Positions 1-6,818 of a stretch of 51,763 bases of DNA are shown here, one piece after another (the stretch's first letter is position 1; each line of letters begins with the position of its first letter). The DNA is from a virus. The notes beneath the pieces were generated by a model. That model worked only from the letters and a program-made list of their open reading frames with translations. It made no database searches and had not been told where the DNA came from. The stretch spans positions 1 through 51,763 of IMG/VR virus record IMGVR_UViG_3300021197_001563, one strand, 5' to 3'. A program made the translations under genes and the position numbers.

Positions 1-149
1 ACAACTTTGAGACTGAGTTGGTTGTTATGGGTGCCAAGATTGCACTGACGAACTACAAACTTCCGTTTGATCCTAGCAAGTTGAAATCATTTGATAGGTT
101 CCATAAGAAGTTTGGCAAGTATGTCATAACTGCTATGGAGTCTAAATAA
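1..149 (+). CDS. C-terminal end of a protein, probably a MoxR-type AAA ATPase (partial)
   Basis: The frame is open from the left edge and ends in TAA at 147-149, giving the last 48 residues of a protein. This tail has no diagnostic motif. The gene just downstream (after one tiny ORF) is a metallopeptidase-like/VWA protein, and MoxR-type AAA ATPases are commonly encoded immediately upstream of such VWA proteins, including in T4-like marine phages. The ATPase assignment rests on that context alone. The stop overlaps the next start (TAATG), so the genes are probably translationally coupled. Confidence 0.45.
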   Translation, partial: NFETELVVMGAKIALTNYKLPFDPSKLKSFDRFHKKFGKYVITAMESK

Positions 150-280
150 TGGATATATCTAAAATAATAGATCCCAAAAATAAACACACGGTAGGAACAA
201 GTTTAGCCAATCTTGGCAACCATGTTTTAATCACAGGCTTTGTTGCTTGTATCGTGTTTGTAATATATGCGAGTTACTAA
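149..280 (+). CDS. 43-aa single-span membrane protein
   Basis: The short ORF starts at the ATG overlapping the previous stop and ends in a TAA that overlaps the ATG of the VWA gene, so it is locked between two coding regions at both ends. The product has a polar N-terminus of about 20 residues (MDISKIIDPKNKH...) and then one hydrophobic segment (roughly residues 27-42, VLITGFVACIVFVIYA) to the C-terminus. It resembles no family I recognise. The overlaps on both sides are the main evidence that it is real. A role as a membrane partner of the ATPase/VWA pair is inference. Confidence 0.55.
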   Translation: MDISKIIDPKNKHTVGTSLANLGNHVLITGFVACIVFVIYASY

Positions 281-1518
281 TGGATTATAACGAACAAAAA
301 ATAATAGACAAACTAGTCACAGGAAGGATTGCCTTACTACTGAAGCATCCGTTCTTTGGCAACCTTGCAACTAGACTTAAACTTGTTAATGCAGACGACT
401 GGTGTCCGACAGCAGGTACAGATGGTAGACACTTCTATTACAACACCAAGTTCATACATTCACTTACACCCAAAGAAACAGAGTTCTTGTTTGGCCATGA
501 AGTGTTGCACAATGTATTTGAACATATGCTTGTGAGAATAGGAGACAGAGATCCACAACTTTGGAACATAGCGGCGGACTACGCCGTAAATCAAATATTG
601 AAAGATTCAAACATTGGTGAGATGCCCAAAGGCAAGAAAGGTGAGAACAAAGGCTTCCAGGACGACAAGTACAAGGACTGGGCATCAGAAAGAATATATG
701 ATGACATCTACAAACAGGCCAAGAAGAACGGTAAGAAGATGTTAGAAAAAATGGGTGAGCTAATGGACGATCACCAAGAGTGGGGCAAAGGAGAAGGTGA
801 AGGACAAGGCAAAGGCGGAGACAAAAAAGGTGAAAAAGGTGGCAAGCCTGTTTACACAAAAGAAGAATTGAAGAAGATCAGGGACGAAGTTAAAGAAGCA
901 ATGGTGAGTGCGGCACAGAGCACAGGTGCCAGTAATTTGCCAGGTGCTTTACAGAGACTGGTCAAGGATCTCACAGAGCCTAAGATGGACTGGAGAGAAA
1001 TATTACAACAACAGATAATGAGCACATTGAAGTCAGACTACACGTGGATGAGACCCAGCAGAAAAAGTTGGCACACATCTGCCATACTGCCAGGACAGAA
1101 CAATGATGAGATGATTGACATATGTCTTGCCTTGGACGCCAGCGGTAGTATCAGCAACGAACAGTGTAAGGAATTCCTTACAGAAGTCAAAAACATAATG
1201 GATCAATACAAGGACTTCAGAATACATCTTTGGAGTTTCGACACCGCGGTGTTCAATCCAAAAGTGTTCACACCAGACAACGCAGACGAACTGCTAGACT
1301 ACGAACTGGGTTCAGGTGGTGGTACGGAGTTTGAATGTAATTGGGACTACATGAAGCAAGAAGGCATAGAGCCCAAGAAGTTCGTGATGTTCACAGATGG
1401 ATGGCCTTTTGAAACATGGGGTGATGAACACTACTGTGACACTATATTCTTGATCAACAATCCATACGAGAGGGACATAGAGGCTCCCTTCGGACTAACG
1501 GTACAGTACAATGATTAG
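280..1518 (+). CDS. Metallopeptidase-like / VWA-domain protein (DUF2201 type)
   Basis: The protein has 412 residues. The N-terminal domain carries an HExxH zinc-peptidase-like signature (H73-E-V-L-H77), as in the DUF2201 N-terminal putative metallopeptidase domain. A Lys/Gly/Glu-rich linker follows (about residues 165-205). The C-terminal domain is VWA-like, with a MIDAS-type DASGS at 286-290, then GGGTEF and FTDGWP. I chose the ATG at 280 because it overlaps the upstream stop; an in-frame TTG at 247 would extend into the preceding small gene. MoxR ATPase plus VWA proteins act together in chaperone-like remodelling of metal centres or complexes; the phage substrate is unknown. Both halves keep their key residues, so it looks functional. 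Confidence 0.85.
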   Translation: MDYNEQKIIDKLVTGRIALLLKHPFFGNLATRLKLVNADDWCPTAGTDGRHFYYNTKFIHSLTPKETEFLFGHEVLHNVFEHMLVRIGDRDPQLWNIAADYAVNQILKDSNIGEMPKGKKGENKGFQDDKYKDWASERIYDDIYKQAKKNGKKMLEKMGELMDDHQEWGKGEGEGQGKGGDKKGEKGGKPVYTKEELKKIRDEVKEAMVSAAQSTGASNLPGALQRLVKDLTEPKMDWREILQQQIMSTLKSDYTWMRPSRKSWHTSAILPGQNNDEMIDICLALDASGSISNEQCKEFLTEVKNIMDQYKDFRIHLWSFDTAVFNPKVFTPDNADELLDYELGSGGGTEFECNWDYMKQEGIEPKKFVMFTDGWPFETWGDEHYCDTIFLINNPYERDIEAPFGLTVQYND

Positions 1519-1621
1519 ACTACTTTGGGAAACCTTCAAAGACTGGTTCTTCAATGAGGTGTCAATATCCATAATGAGTTTTGGATTGCTGTTGATAGCA
1601 CTATGGAGTTACCTGTCATGA
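1511..1621 (+). CDS. 36-aa membrane peptide
   Basis: The ORF starts 8 bases inside the end of the VWA gene and ends in TGA at 1619-1621. The product is MIRLLWETFKDWFF followed by a hydrophobic stretch (about residues 17-35) that can span a membrane once. There is no homology I recognise. It belongs to a chain of overlapping tiny ORFs, each starting on the stop of the one before, which argues that it is translated rather than random. Confidence 0.45.
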   Translation: MIRLLWETFKDWFFNEVSISIMSFGLLLIALWSYLS

Positions 1622-1689
1622 TCAGTGCAGTAATAAAAGCGTCATTGGTTATGGCTTTGATATTAATAATTTTGAATTGGATGTTGTAA
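1618..1689 (+). CDS. 23-aa hydrophobic peptide
   Basis: This very short ORF (MISAVIKASLVMALILIILNW..) is almost entirely hydrophobic. Its ATG overlaps the stop of the 36-aa peptide (ATGA) and its TAA overlaps the ATG of the next gene (TAATG). It could be a real single-span microprotein, or just a translational bridge that carries ribosomes to the 118-aa gene. No function can be assigned. Confidence 0.35.
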   Translation: MISAVIKASLVMALILIILNWML

Positions 1690-2045
1690 TGATGATGTTT
1701 CCAAACACCAACCCATACACGGGCAAACTTGAGAAAGTGAAGAACCTACGCAACTGGATGATAGATGCCGCAACGATCCTGTTTGACGACAGCAAGAATG
1801 ATCTGAGGGCATTGCCAAAGACAGTGAGACTTCAATTACTCGTGACTTTGAGTTTCCTTTGGAGCACTGCATTCACAACCTATTTCTGGGGTATAAGAAC
1901 CGACATATGGTTGAGTTGGTTCATAGGACACATAGCAATAATATTCGTGGCCTACTACACTTTCAAACAGTTCCACGGTAAAGCACACACAATGAAAGCA
2001 GACAAGACAGAGCCACCGATGTACGACGACGTTTGGGGAGCCTGA
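1689..2045 (+). CDS. 118-aa protein with two predicted membrane segments
   Basis: The start at 1689 (MMMFPNTNPYTGKLEK) overlaps the preceding stop; the frame upstream of it lies inside the previous peptide. The first ~50 residues are polar. Two hydrophobic segments follow (about residues 51-68 and 75-93) with a short loop containing GIRTDIW, then a polar tail. The hairpin shape would fit a holin-like or other small inner-membrane protein, but nothing specific supports that. It belongs to the same coupled operon as the VWA protein; its stop overlaps the next start. Confidence 0.6.
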   Translation: MMMFPNTNPYTGKLEKVKNLRNWMIDAATILFDDSKNDLRALPKTVRLQLLVTLSFLWSTAFTTYFWGIRTDIWLSWFIGHIAIIFVAYYTFKQFHGKAHTMKADKTEPPMYDDVWGA

Positions 2046-2311
2046 TGAAAGTAAATCCAAACAACTTCTTCAAAAGAGAACTTGACATATTACCACCACA
2101 CTTCGTAAACACAGTGGTGAAGGCACACGAAGCCGACATTGAGAAGATGCGTAAATGGATCTATGAGAACTGTGCAGGCAGGTACTCAATTACCAAAGAT
2201 GTCATTTACCAAGGCGATGCTTCAAGGTCCGTTACAGTGCTTGGTTTCGAGAATCCAGGAGACCTTACCCTGTTCGCATTGAGTGGCAAGGGCCAAATCA
2301 ATCAAAACTAA
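2045..2311 (+). CDS. 88-aa hypothetical protein
   Basis: The start at the ATG overlapping the upstream TGA (TGATG) gives MKVNPNNFFKRELDILPP. It is a soluble, mixed alpha/beta composition with no cysteines beyond one and no membrane segment. The C-terminal half (SVTVLGFENPGDLTLFAL) looks like two beta strands. I do not recognise the family. It is the last gene before the promoter at 2315-2343 and probably ends the MoxR/VWA operon. Confidence 0.6.
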   Translation: MKVNPNNFFKRELDILPPHFVNTVVKAHEADIEKMRKWIYENCAGRYSITKDVIYQGDASRSVTVLGFENPGDLTLFALSGKGQINQN

Positions 2312-2314
2312 TCG

Positions 2315-2343
2315 TTGCACTCCATAACTAATTTTAGTATAAT
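2315..2343 (+). promoter_or_regulatory. Sigma70-like promoter, TTGCAC-17-TATAAT
   Basis: TTGCAC at 2315-2320 is followed by exactly 17 bases and a perfect TATAAT at 2338-2343. It lies in the only true intergenic gap on the plus-strand side (2312-2384). Transcription would start near 2350 and give a ~35-base leader that contains the AGGAG ribosome binding site (about 2371-2375) of the gene at 2385. This is the host-type (early) promoter form rather than a T4-late motif. Confidence 0.65.
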
Positions 2344-2384
2344 ATACGTATATTAATACCAATTGCAATTAGGAGAAATAATAA

Positions 2385-2696
2385 ATGGCAAACGAAAAAA
2401 ATAAAAAACCAGCCAATGAAACAGTTGAGGCACCAGCAACGGCGACGGCCGAGTCTACTGCACCAACAGGGCAACAGGCTCCGCAACCGGATCCAACTGC
2501 TTTATCAATCGGCGACTTGAAGAATCTTACTACAATACTTGACGTGGCATCCACAAGAGGTGCATTCAAAGCCGGTGAAATGGCAGGCGTAGGATACATC
2601 TATAATAAGTTACAGGCGTTCTTGGCCAAAGTGGCACCAGAAGGTCAGCAAGGAGGCACTGGAGCACCAGCGTCAATGCCTACGGAAGGAAAATAA
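2385..2696 (+). CDS. 103-aa hypothetical protein with acidic Ala/Pro-rich N-terminus
   Basis: It is preceded by a good Shine-Dalgarno (AGGAG, about 9 bases from the ATG). The first ~42 residues are a low-complexity Lys/Asn then Ala/Thr/Pro/Gln segment. Residues ~43-85 look folded and helical (SIGDLKNLTTILDVASTRGA, then FKAGEMAGVGYIYNKLQAFL). A Gly/Pro-rich tail follows. I do not recognise a named family. It is first in a three-gene operon under the 2315-2343 promoter, and its stop overlaps the next ATG. Confidence 0.7.
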   Translation: MANEKNKKPANETVEAPATATAESTAPTGQQAPQPDPTALSIGDLKNLTTILDVASTRGAFKAGEMAGVGYIYNKLQAFLAKVAPEGQQGGTGAPASMPTEGK

Positions 2697-3238
2697 TGGC
2701 AAACTTAATGAATGTTAACGACCAAGCCATGCCAATGGGTGCAGACTCAGGAGCAGGTGAGGGTCAAACAGGTCCAAAGAGACACTTCAAACATATTGGA
2801 GAACTTGTGGACGGCGGAGCAAAGGTAGTAATCATGTACAGAACTGTACCTGGTGAACCCAACAACTGTCTAGTGGTAGGAACCAAATTCTTACCTGACA
2901 TGTACCACAATGCTTTAATGAAGGCTGTAGAATCAGAGGGTGGACAATCGGCTGATGAGTTTGCAGATTTCGCCAGCAGGCAGACGTTCCCAGACGGAAC
3001 CAACATGTTGGCCATGATGCATAACGACAACTACATCAAGAAGTTTAAGACCAACGAGATAATGGTCACTTTTGGCAACACTGCCGAAGGTAGAATACTT
3101 CTTAACAAGTTAAACGAAATGGTTGCGAAAGAAAAAGGCATATCTGTAAAAGACATGGCCGCTGACCCAGATGGGACAGCACCAGCAAAGAAGACTACCA
3201 AGAAAGCGGATGCCAAAAAGACAACCGCCAAAGAATAA
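2696..3238 (+). CDS. 180-aa hypothetical protein with Lys/Ala-rich tail
   Basis: The ATG overlaps the previous stop (TAATG). The core (about residues 28-145) begins RHFKHIGELVDGGAKVVIMY and contains beta-strand-like segments (NNCLVVGTKFLP, EIMVTFGNTAEGRILL) between helices. The last ~25 residues are a basic Lys/Ala/Thr tail (KKTTKKADAKKTTAKE), which may contact nucleic acid or another protein. No family is recognised. Its 3' end overlaps the start of the next gene. Confidence 0.75.
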   Translation: MANLMNVNDQAMPMGADSGAGEGQTGPKRHFKHIGELVDGGAKVVIMYRTVPGEPNNCLVVGTKFLPDMYHNALMKAVESEGGQSADEFADFASRQTFPDGTNMLAMMHNDNYIKKFKTNEIMVTFGNTAEGRILLNKLNEMVAKEKGISVKDMAADPDGTAPAKKTTKKADAKKTTAKE

Positions 3239-3554
3239 GACTTGGGTACAACTGACGCAAGACTTCGTCAAGGAATGGCCGGAGGTTCTAGAGGGACTAC
3301 ACTTCCAGAACATGCCGGTCAAGTACCTGCTATACATAAACATCATTCTAAAAAATAATATCACAATACACTACGACATAGCCAAAGAGTTAAAGAGTAA
3401 AAAACAGGAAAGCATCGCAAGGTTCCTAAGGAAAACAATAGAAGATAACTATCTCAAGATAAAGACTGTGGATATGAAATTTGATATACCATCTTTAAAA
3501 AGAGATATGGAATCTCGAACTTCGTTAATAATGGCTAAGACTTTTAAGAAATAG
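3210..3554 (+). CDS. 114-aa hypothetical protein (possible phage transcription accessory factor)
   Basis: I chose the ATG at 3210 (MPKRQPPKNKTW), 29 bases inside the preceding gene; an earlier in-frame ATG at 3171 is possible but adds a segment that only mirrors the neighbouring frame. The protein is basic and mostly helical, with NMPVKYLLYINIILKNNIT as its central segment. The size, position after small conserved genes and basic helical character would allow a gp33-like late-transcription accessory role, but I see no decisive motif, so that is a weak guess. Its end overlaps the convergent gene on the other strand by 11 bases. Confidence 0.6.
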   Translation: MPKRQPPKNKTWVQLTQDFVKEWPEVLEGLHFQNMPVKYLLYINIILKNNITIHYDIAKELKSKKQESIARFLRKTIEDNYLKIKTVDMKFDIPSLKRDMESRTSLIMAKTFKK

Positions 3555-4845
3555 AATTGAACTTATTTTTTAACCATTCCAATTCATAAGACAACTGTAA
3601 AGCGTTTTTATCGCCTTTAACTTCATCGAAGTATTGTACGGCGTCGAGAGCACCTTTCTGTACATATGATGCATATTCGCCCACACCCAGCTCACACCAT
3701 TTTTTCAGCCTGTGCCGAGATTCTACTGTGGGTTTCATTTCACACAACTTGAGCACTTCTCTAAATGCCACACGCCAACTGATCTCTGGTGTTTGATTAA
3801 AATTACTTGTTCCACACAACTGTGGAACTACTGTGTGTGGTTGCGACAGCGTAAAATCTAAACTAGGATGAATCGTTGATAGGCATAGGTGTTTATTGTA
3901 CAATATCACTGCCCTGTGTCCATACTCCAGGCCATTTACAGGATTCTTTGCATGGAATATATAATGGCATGCCTTTCGCAACCGATCAGGTTGGAAAGTG
4001 AAATCAAAACTGTCATCTAATTCTATTGTGGGGAACACTGCAAAGAAATAATCTGTTTCACTCATAGCGGCCGCGGCATGGTATGCTAGTGTTCTTCCCT
4101 TAACTCCTTGTATGCGTTTTGCTCTGGGATATTTCTCTTTTAAGACTCGCCAATACTTTTCAGCACTTGGTTCATCGTAAGACAGAAACACAATGTCCAT
4201 AGGTTTTATTTCGTAATCATAATCAAAATGCACGTGCCTAGCAAAATCATATAACTGTTTTATATTTCTACCACTTGGTGCCAGTATTATATCTTTTGTT
4301 TTACCCCAAGTATACATCTTTTCGTCTTCCCAGAAACTTGGATAAAAATTAGGTACGTCTACATCACAGTCTCGATTGGTCATCCATGTGTAAAATTCAG
4401 AGCCTGTGTTGTATGCAGTAATTGGATCGGAAAGTTTGAACATGGTCGTGGACAGCGGACGTTGGAACAACGTAGGATGAGCATGATAATTAATATCTCT
4501 GAAATCTCGCAAAAACGTAAGGCCATGCATCTGTTCTTTGAATTTTTTAGTTGGAATTAATAAAACGTTTCCCTCTTTGTTAAGTCCAGCCATGGGGTGC
4601 GTTGCGTACCAAACGTGTATTTGATCTTTTTCGTGTTGTTCAGGTATAAAGTCTAGGTCGAACTTTGAAATTTGTTTAAGATCTACGAAGTTGGCAAATA
4701 ACCAGAAGTGTTCTGTTTTGATATCACTGATAACTGCTTTCAGTATTTCGAAATAACTTCCAACGAATGGTACTATCCTGGTATTTGCAAACGGTGATTC
4801 TATTTGTTTGACGTGTTGAAATCTAACTTGTATACTGTCAAACAT
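3544..4845 (-). CDS. Glycosyltransferase-like protein, internally duplicated and without a DxD motif
   Basis: The protein has 433 residues counted from the ATG at 4845; a GTG at 4866 would add seven, but GAGAGG lies about 12 bases before the ATG. Residues ~216-320 align by eye with residues ~9-110 of the GT-like protein at 17290-18183 (shared SETDYFF/AETDFFI, NPVNGLEYG/NNVNGLVYG). The C-terminal halves also match around FREVLKLCE and KKWCELGVGEYA. A second, more diverged copy seems to occupy residues ~27-105 (TEHFWLFANF, HPMAGLNKEG). Where the relative has DGDN, this protein has PTIE, so metal-dependent catalysis is doubtful. It may be a scaffold or acceptor-binding partner of the active enzyme. 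Confidence 0.65.
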   Translation of the reverse strand: MFDSIQVRFQHVKQIESPFANTRIVPFVGSYFEILKAVISDIKTEHFWLFANFVDLKQISKFDLDFIPEQHEKDQIHVWYATHPMAGLNKEGNVLLIPTKKFKEQMHGLTFLRDFRDINYHAHPTLFQRPLSTTMFKLSDPITAYNTGSEFYTWMTNRDCDVDVPNFYPSFWEDEKMYTWGKTKDIILAPSGRNIKQLYDFARHVHFDYDYEIKPMDIVFLSYDEPSAEKYWRVLKEKYPRAKRIQGVKGRTLAYHAAAAMSETDYFFAVFPTIELDDSFDFTFQPDRLRKACHYIFHAKNPVNGLEYGHRAVILYNKHLCLSTIHPSLDFTLSQPHTVVPQLCGTSNFNQTPEISWRVAFREVLKLCEMKPTVESRHRLKKWCELGVGEYASYVQKGALDAVQYFDEVKGDKNALQLSYELEWLKNKFNSIS

Positions 4846-5893
4846 AAAATTTATTGATCCTCTCACATATGTAAGTCACTTCATCCATCTCAAGGTGTGG
4901 ATATATAGGCAAACTCAATGCCATGGCACAAACCTTTTCAGCATTGGGGTATTGTCCGATATTCATACTGTCTAATGTCTTAGGATAATGTATTTTAGTC
5001 TCTATACCGTTTTGTGCAAGAAATGTTTTCAATTCATCTCGCCTATCGGATAGAATTACTAACTTGTGATGACTGGATTTTGTGTTGTCTTGCGATTCTA
5101 TAAGAAGACTATCTGGTAATAGTTTTTTATATCGTTTGAATACCTTCTCCCTCTTCTTCTGCAGTTTATCAAATTTGCTTAACAACAACAGTAATTGGTT
5201 TGCATGATCTTCGGATATTAAACTGTTGTACCCATATGTCAAATTGCTGTTCTGTCCGTGCCTACGTAACGATATCACTGCGTCGTACACATCCTTGCTG
5301 TCGGTCAGCACCATACCACCTGTGCCAAAACTAGGCATGTTCTTCATAGGATCAAAACTGAAAACGCTGACATCTCCTAGAGAACCTGACGGGGTCTTGC
5401 CATGTACCGCTCCCTGTGATTGTGCGGCATCTTCTATCAAGGGTATCTTGTGATTATCACAGTATTTTCTTATCCTGGTGTAGTCTGCCGGATTCCCAAA
5501 CATGTTGACATAGAGAATTGCATTTGGTAGGCCCATTATGCCCCAGTCACCTATGTTTCCATTTTCATCTGTGTCAACAAATCGTATGTCTGCACCCAGA
5601 CGTCTGATCGCACCCGCGGTTGCCACGTAACTAAATGCTGGACACAGTACCGTACTACTTTTGTTTAGACCAACTGCCTTCATGGCGAAGTACAGTCCGT
5701 CTGTGGCACTGCCCACACCTATGGCATATTTCCGTTTGTATTTTTTTGCTATTTCTGTTTCCAGTTGGTTGAGGTACTTGCCTTGTAGGACGTCTCCAGA
5801 CTCCCATACTGCTTTGGCTCTTCTTGAAAGTCTCCAACTGTAATCCTTGTAGAGCCTGTCAACACCATTAAATTTAATTTTGTAGCCAGTCAT
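4838..5893 (-). CDS. DegT/DnrJ/EryC1/StrS-type PLP aminotransferase
   Basis: The 351-residue protein has the usual length and order of sugar aminotransferases. GSATDGLYFAM near residues 61-71 forms the cofactor phosphate region, and EDAAQSQGA (155-163) contains the pyridine-nitrogen Asp. SFDPMKNMPSFGTGG places the Schiff-base lysine at K184. These enzymes move an amino group from glutamate onto a keto-sugar nucleotide. The gene overlaps the upstream epimerase by 20 bases and the downstream GT-like gene by 8, so the three are probably co-translated. The immediate epimerase/aminotransferase pairing suggests synthesis of an amino sugar for transfer by the island's glycosyltransferases. Confidence 0.9.
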   Translation of the reverse strand: MTGYKIKFNGVDRLYKDYSWRLSRRAKAVWESGDVLQGKYLNQLETEIAKKYKRKYAIGVGSATDGLYFAMKAVGLNKSSTVLCPAFSYVATAGAIRRLGADIRFVDTDENGNIGDWGIMGLPNAILYVNMFGNPADYTRIRKYCDNHKIPLIEDAAQSQGAVHGKTPSGSLGDVSVFSFDPMKNMPSFGTGGMVLTDSKDVYDAVISLRRHGQNSNLTYGYNSLISEDHANQLLLLLSKFDKLQKKREKVFKRYKKLLPDSLLIESQDNTKSSHHKLVILSDRRDELKTFLAQNGIETKIHYPKTLDSMNIGQYPNAEKVCAMALSLPIYPHLEMDEVTYICERINKFYV

Positions 5894-6818
5894 AATAACT
5901 TTTTAGTCCTTGATCTAGTGTAAACTGTGGTTCATACTCCAGCAAGTCTTTTGCCCTACCAATGTCTAGTGTACCACGCATTGGATACAGTTTGTGATTG
6001 CCGATGTCCTCTATGCCTGAATCGCTACCTGTGATATCTATAATTTTTTCTGCCAATGTCCTCAGGCTTGTGGCGTTGCCGGCCGTTATATTGAAACTGA
6101 CGTTGGCCACAGATGACAGAGCCGCTAGTATTATACCTCTTGCCGCATCTTGCCTGTACGTGAAATCAACTTTGTTTTCACCATTGTGTAATGTGATTGT
6201 TTTGTTGCTCATTGCTTTCTCGAAAAATTTAGATACTACCCTGTCAGGCATGTCGCCGGGTCCATACACACCGCTTGGTCTTATGATGTTGTAGTTCAAC
6301 CCATCTCTCTTTGCAAACAGTTTAACCATACGTTCGCCTGTCAGTTTTGCTTCACCATAAATGTTCTTTGGCTTTGTGTTTGCATCTTCTTTGGTGCCAT
6401 CTACAAAATCTCCATAAACCATACTGCTACTAATATAAACAAATTTTTTAATATTCCATTTTGACGAGTGCCACAATAAATTAGTGGTTGTGTTGATTAC
6501 TTTTGGGATTCCAAGAATAGGATCTTCGTCGACTATTTTTGCTCTGGGATAAGTTGCTAAATGAATCACTATTTCTGGATTGTGTGAAAATGCTTTCAAG
6601 CAAACAAGCCTATCCAGTATATCACCTGGTATCATTGACACGTTTTCTGATTTCCAATTCCTGGTTCGCCATTCGTAGAGTTTATCTAGTTCCTGTTTGG
6701 TCATTATGCCATATGTGTCATGATTATCAACAACTGTAACCGTGTGCCCGTCATTGGATAACATCTCCACAATCTTCGAACCTATGAAACCTTTTCCGCC
6801 TGTTACTAAAATTTTCAT
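5874..6818 (-). CDS. NAD-dependent epimerase/dehydratase (extended SDR)
   Basis: The 314-residue protein starts MKILVTGGKGFIGSK, the GxxGxxG dinucleotide-binding motif at residues 7-13. The catalytic serine cluster is YISSSMVYGD (about 128-137) and the YxxxK pair is Y154-G-E-A-K158. IRPSGVYGPGD is the typical substrate-side motif of nucleotide-sugar epimerases and dehydratases. Length is normal for UDP- or GDP-sugar enzymes; the exact sugar cannot be read from sequence. Its ATG overlaps the stop of the carbamoyltransferase (TAATG). Confidence 0.9.
   Translation of the reverse strand: MKILVTGGKGFIGSKIVEMLSNDGHTVTVVDNHDTYGIMTKQELDKLYEWRTRNWKSENVSMIPGDILDRLVCLKAFSHNPEIVIHLATYPRAKIVDEDPILGIPKVINTTTNLLWHSSKWNIKKFVYISSSMVYGDFVDGTKEDANTKPKNIYGEAKLTGERMVKLFAKRDGLNYNIIRPSGVYGPGDMPDRVVSKFFEKAMSNKTITLHNGENKVDFTYRQDAARGIILAALSSVANVSFNITAGNATSLRTLAEKIIDITGSDSGIEDIGNHKLYPMRGTLDIGRAKDLLEYEPQFTLDQGLKSYYDWLQN

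Noticed and set aside
3555-3600. Rho-independent terminator after the plus-strand operon
   Set aside because: The T6 run lies in the loop of a weak AT-rich inverted repeat instead of after a stable stem.
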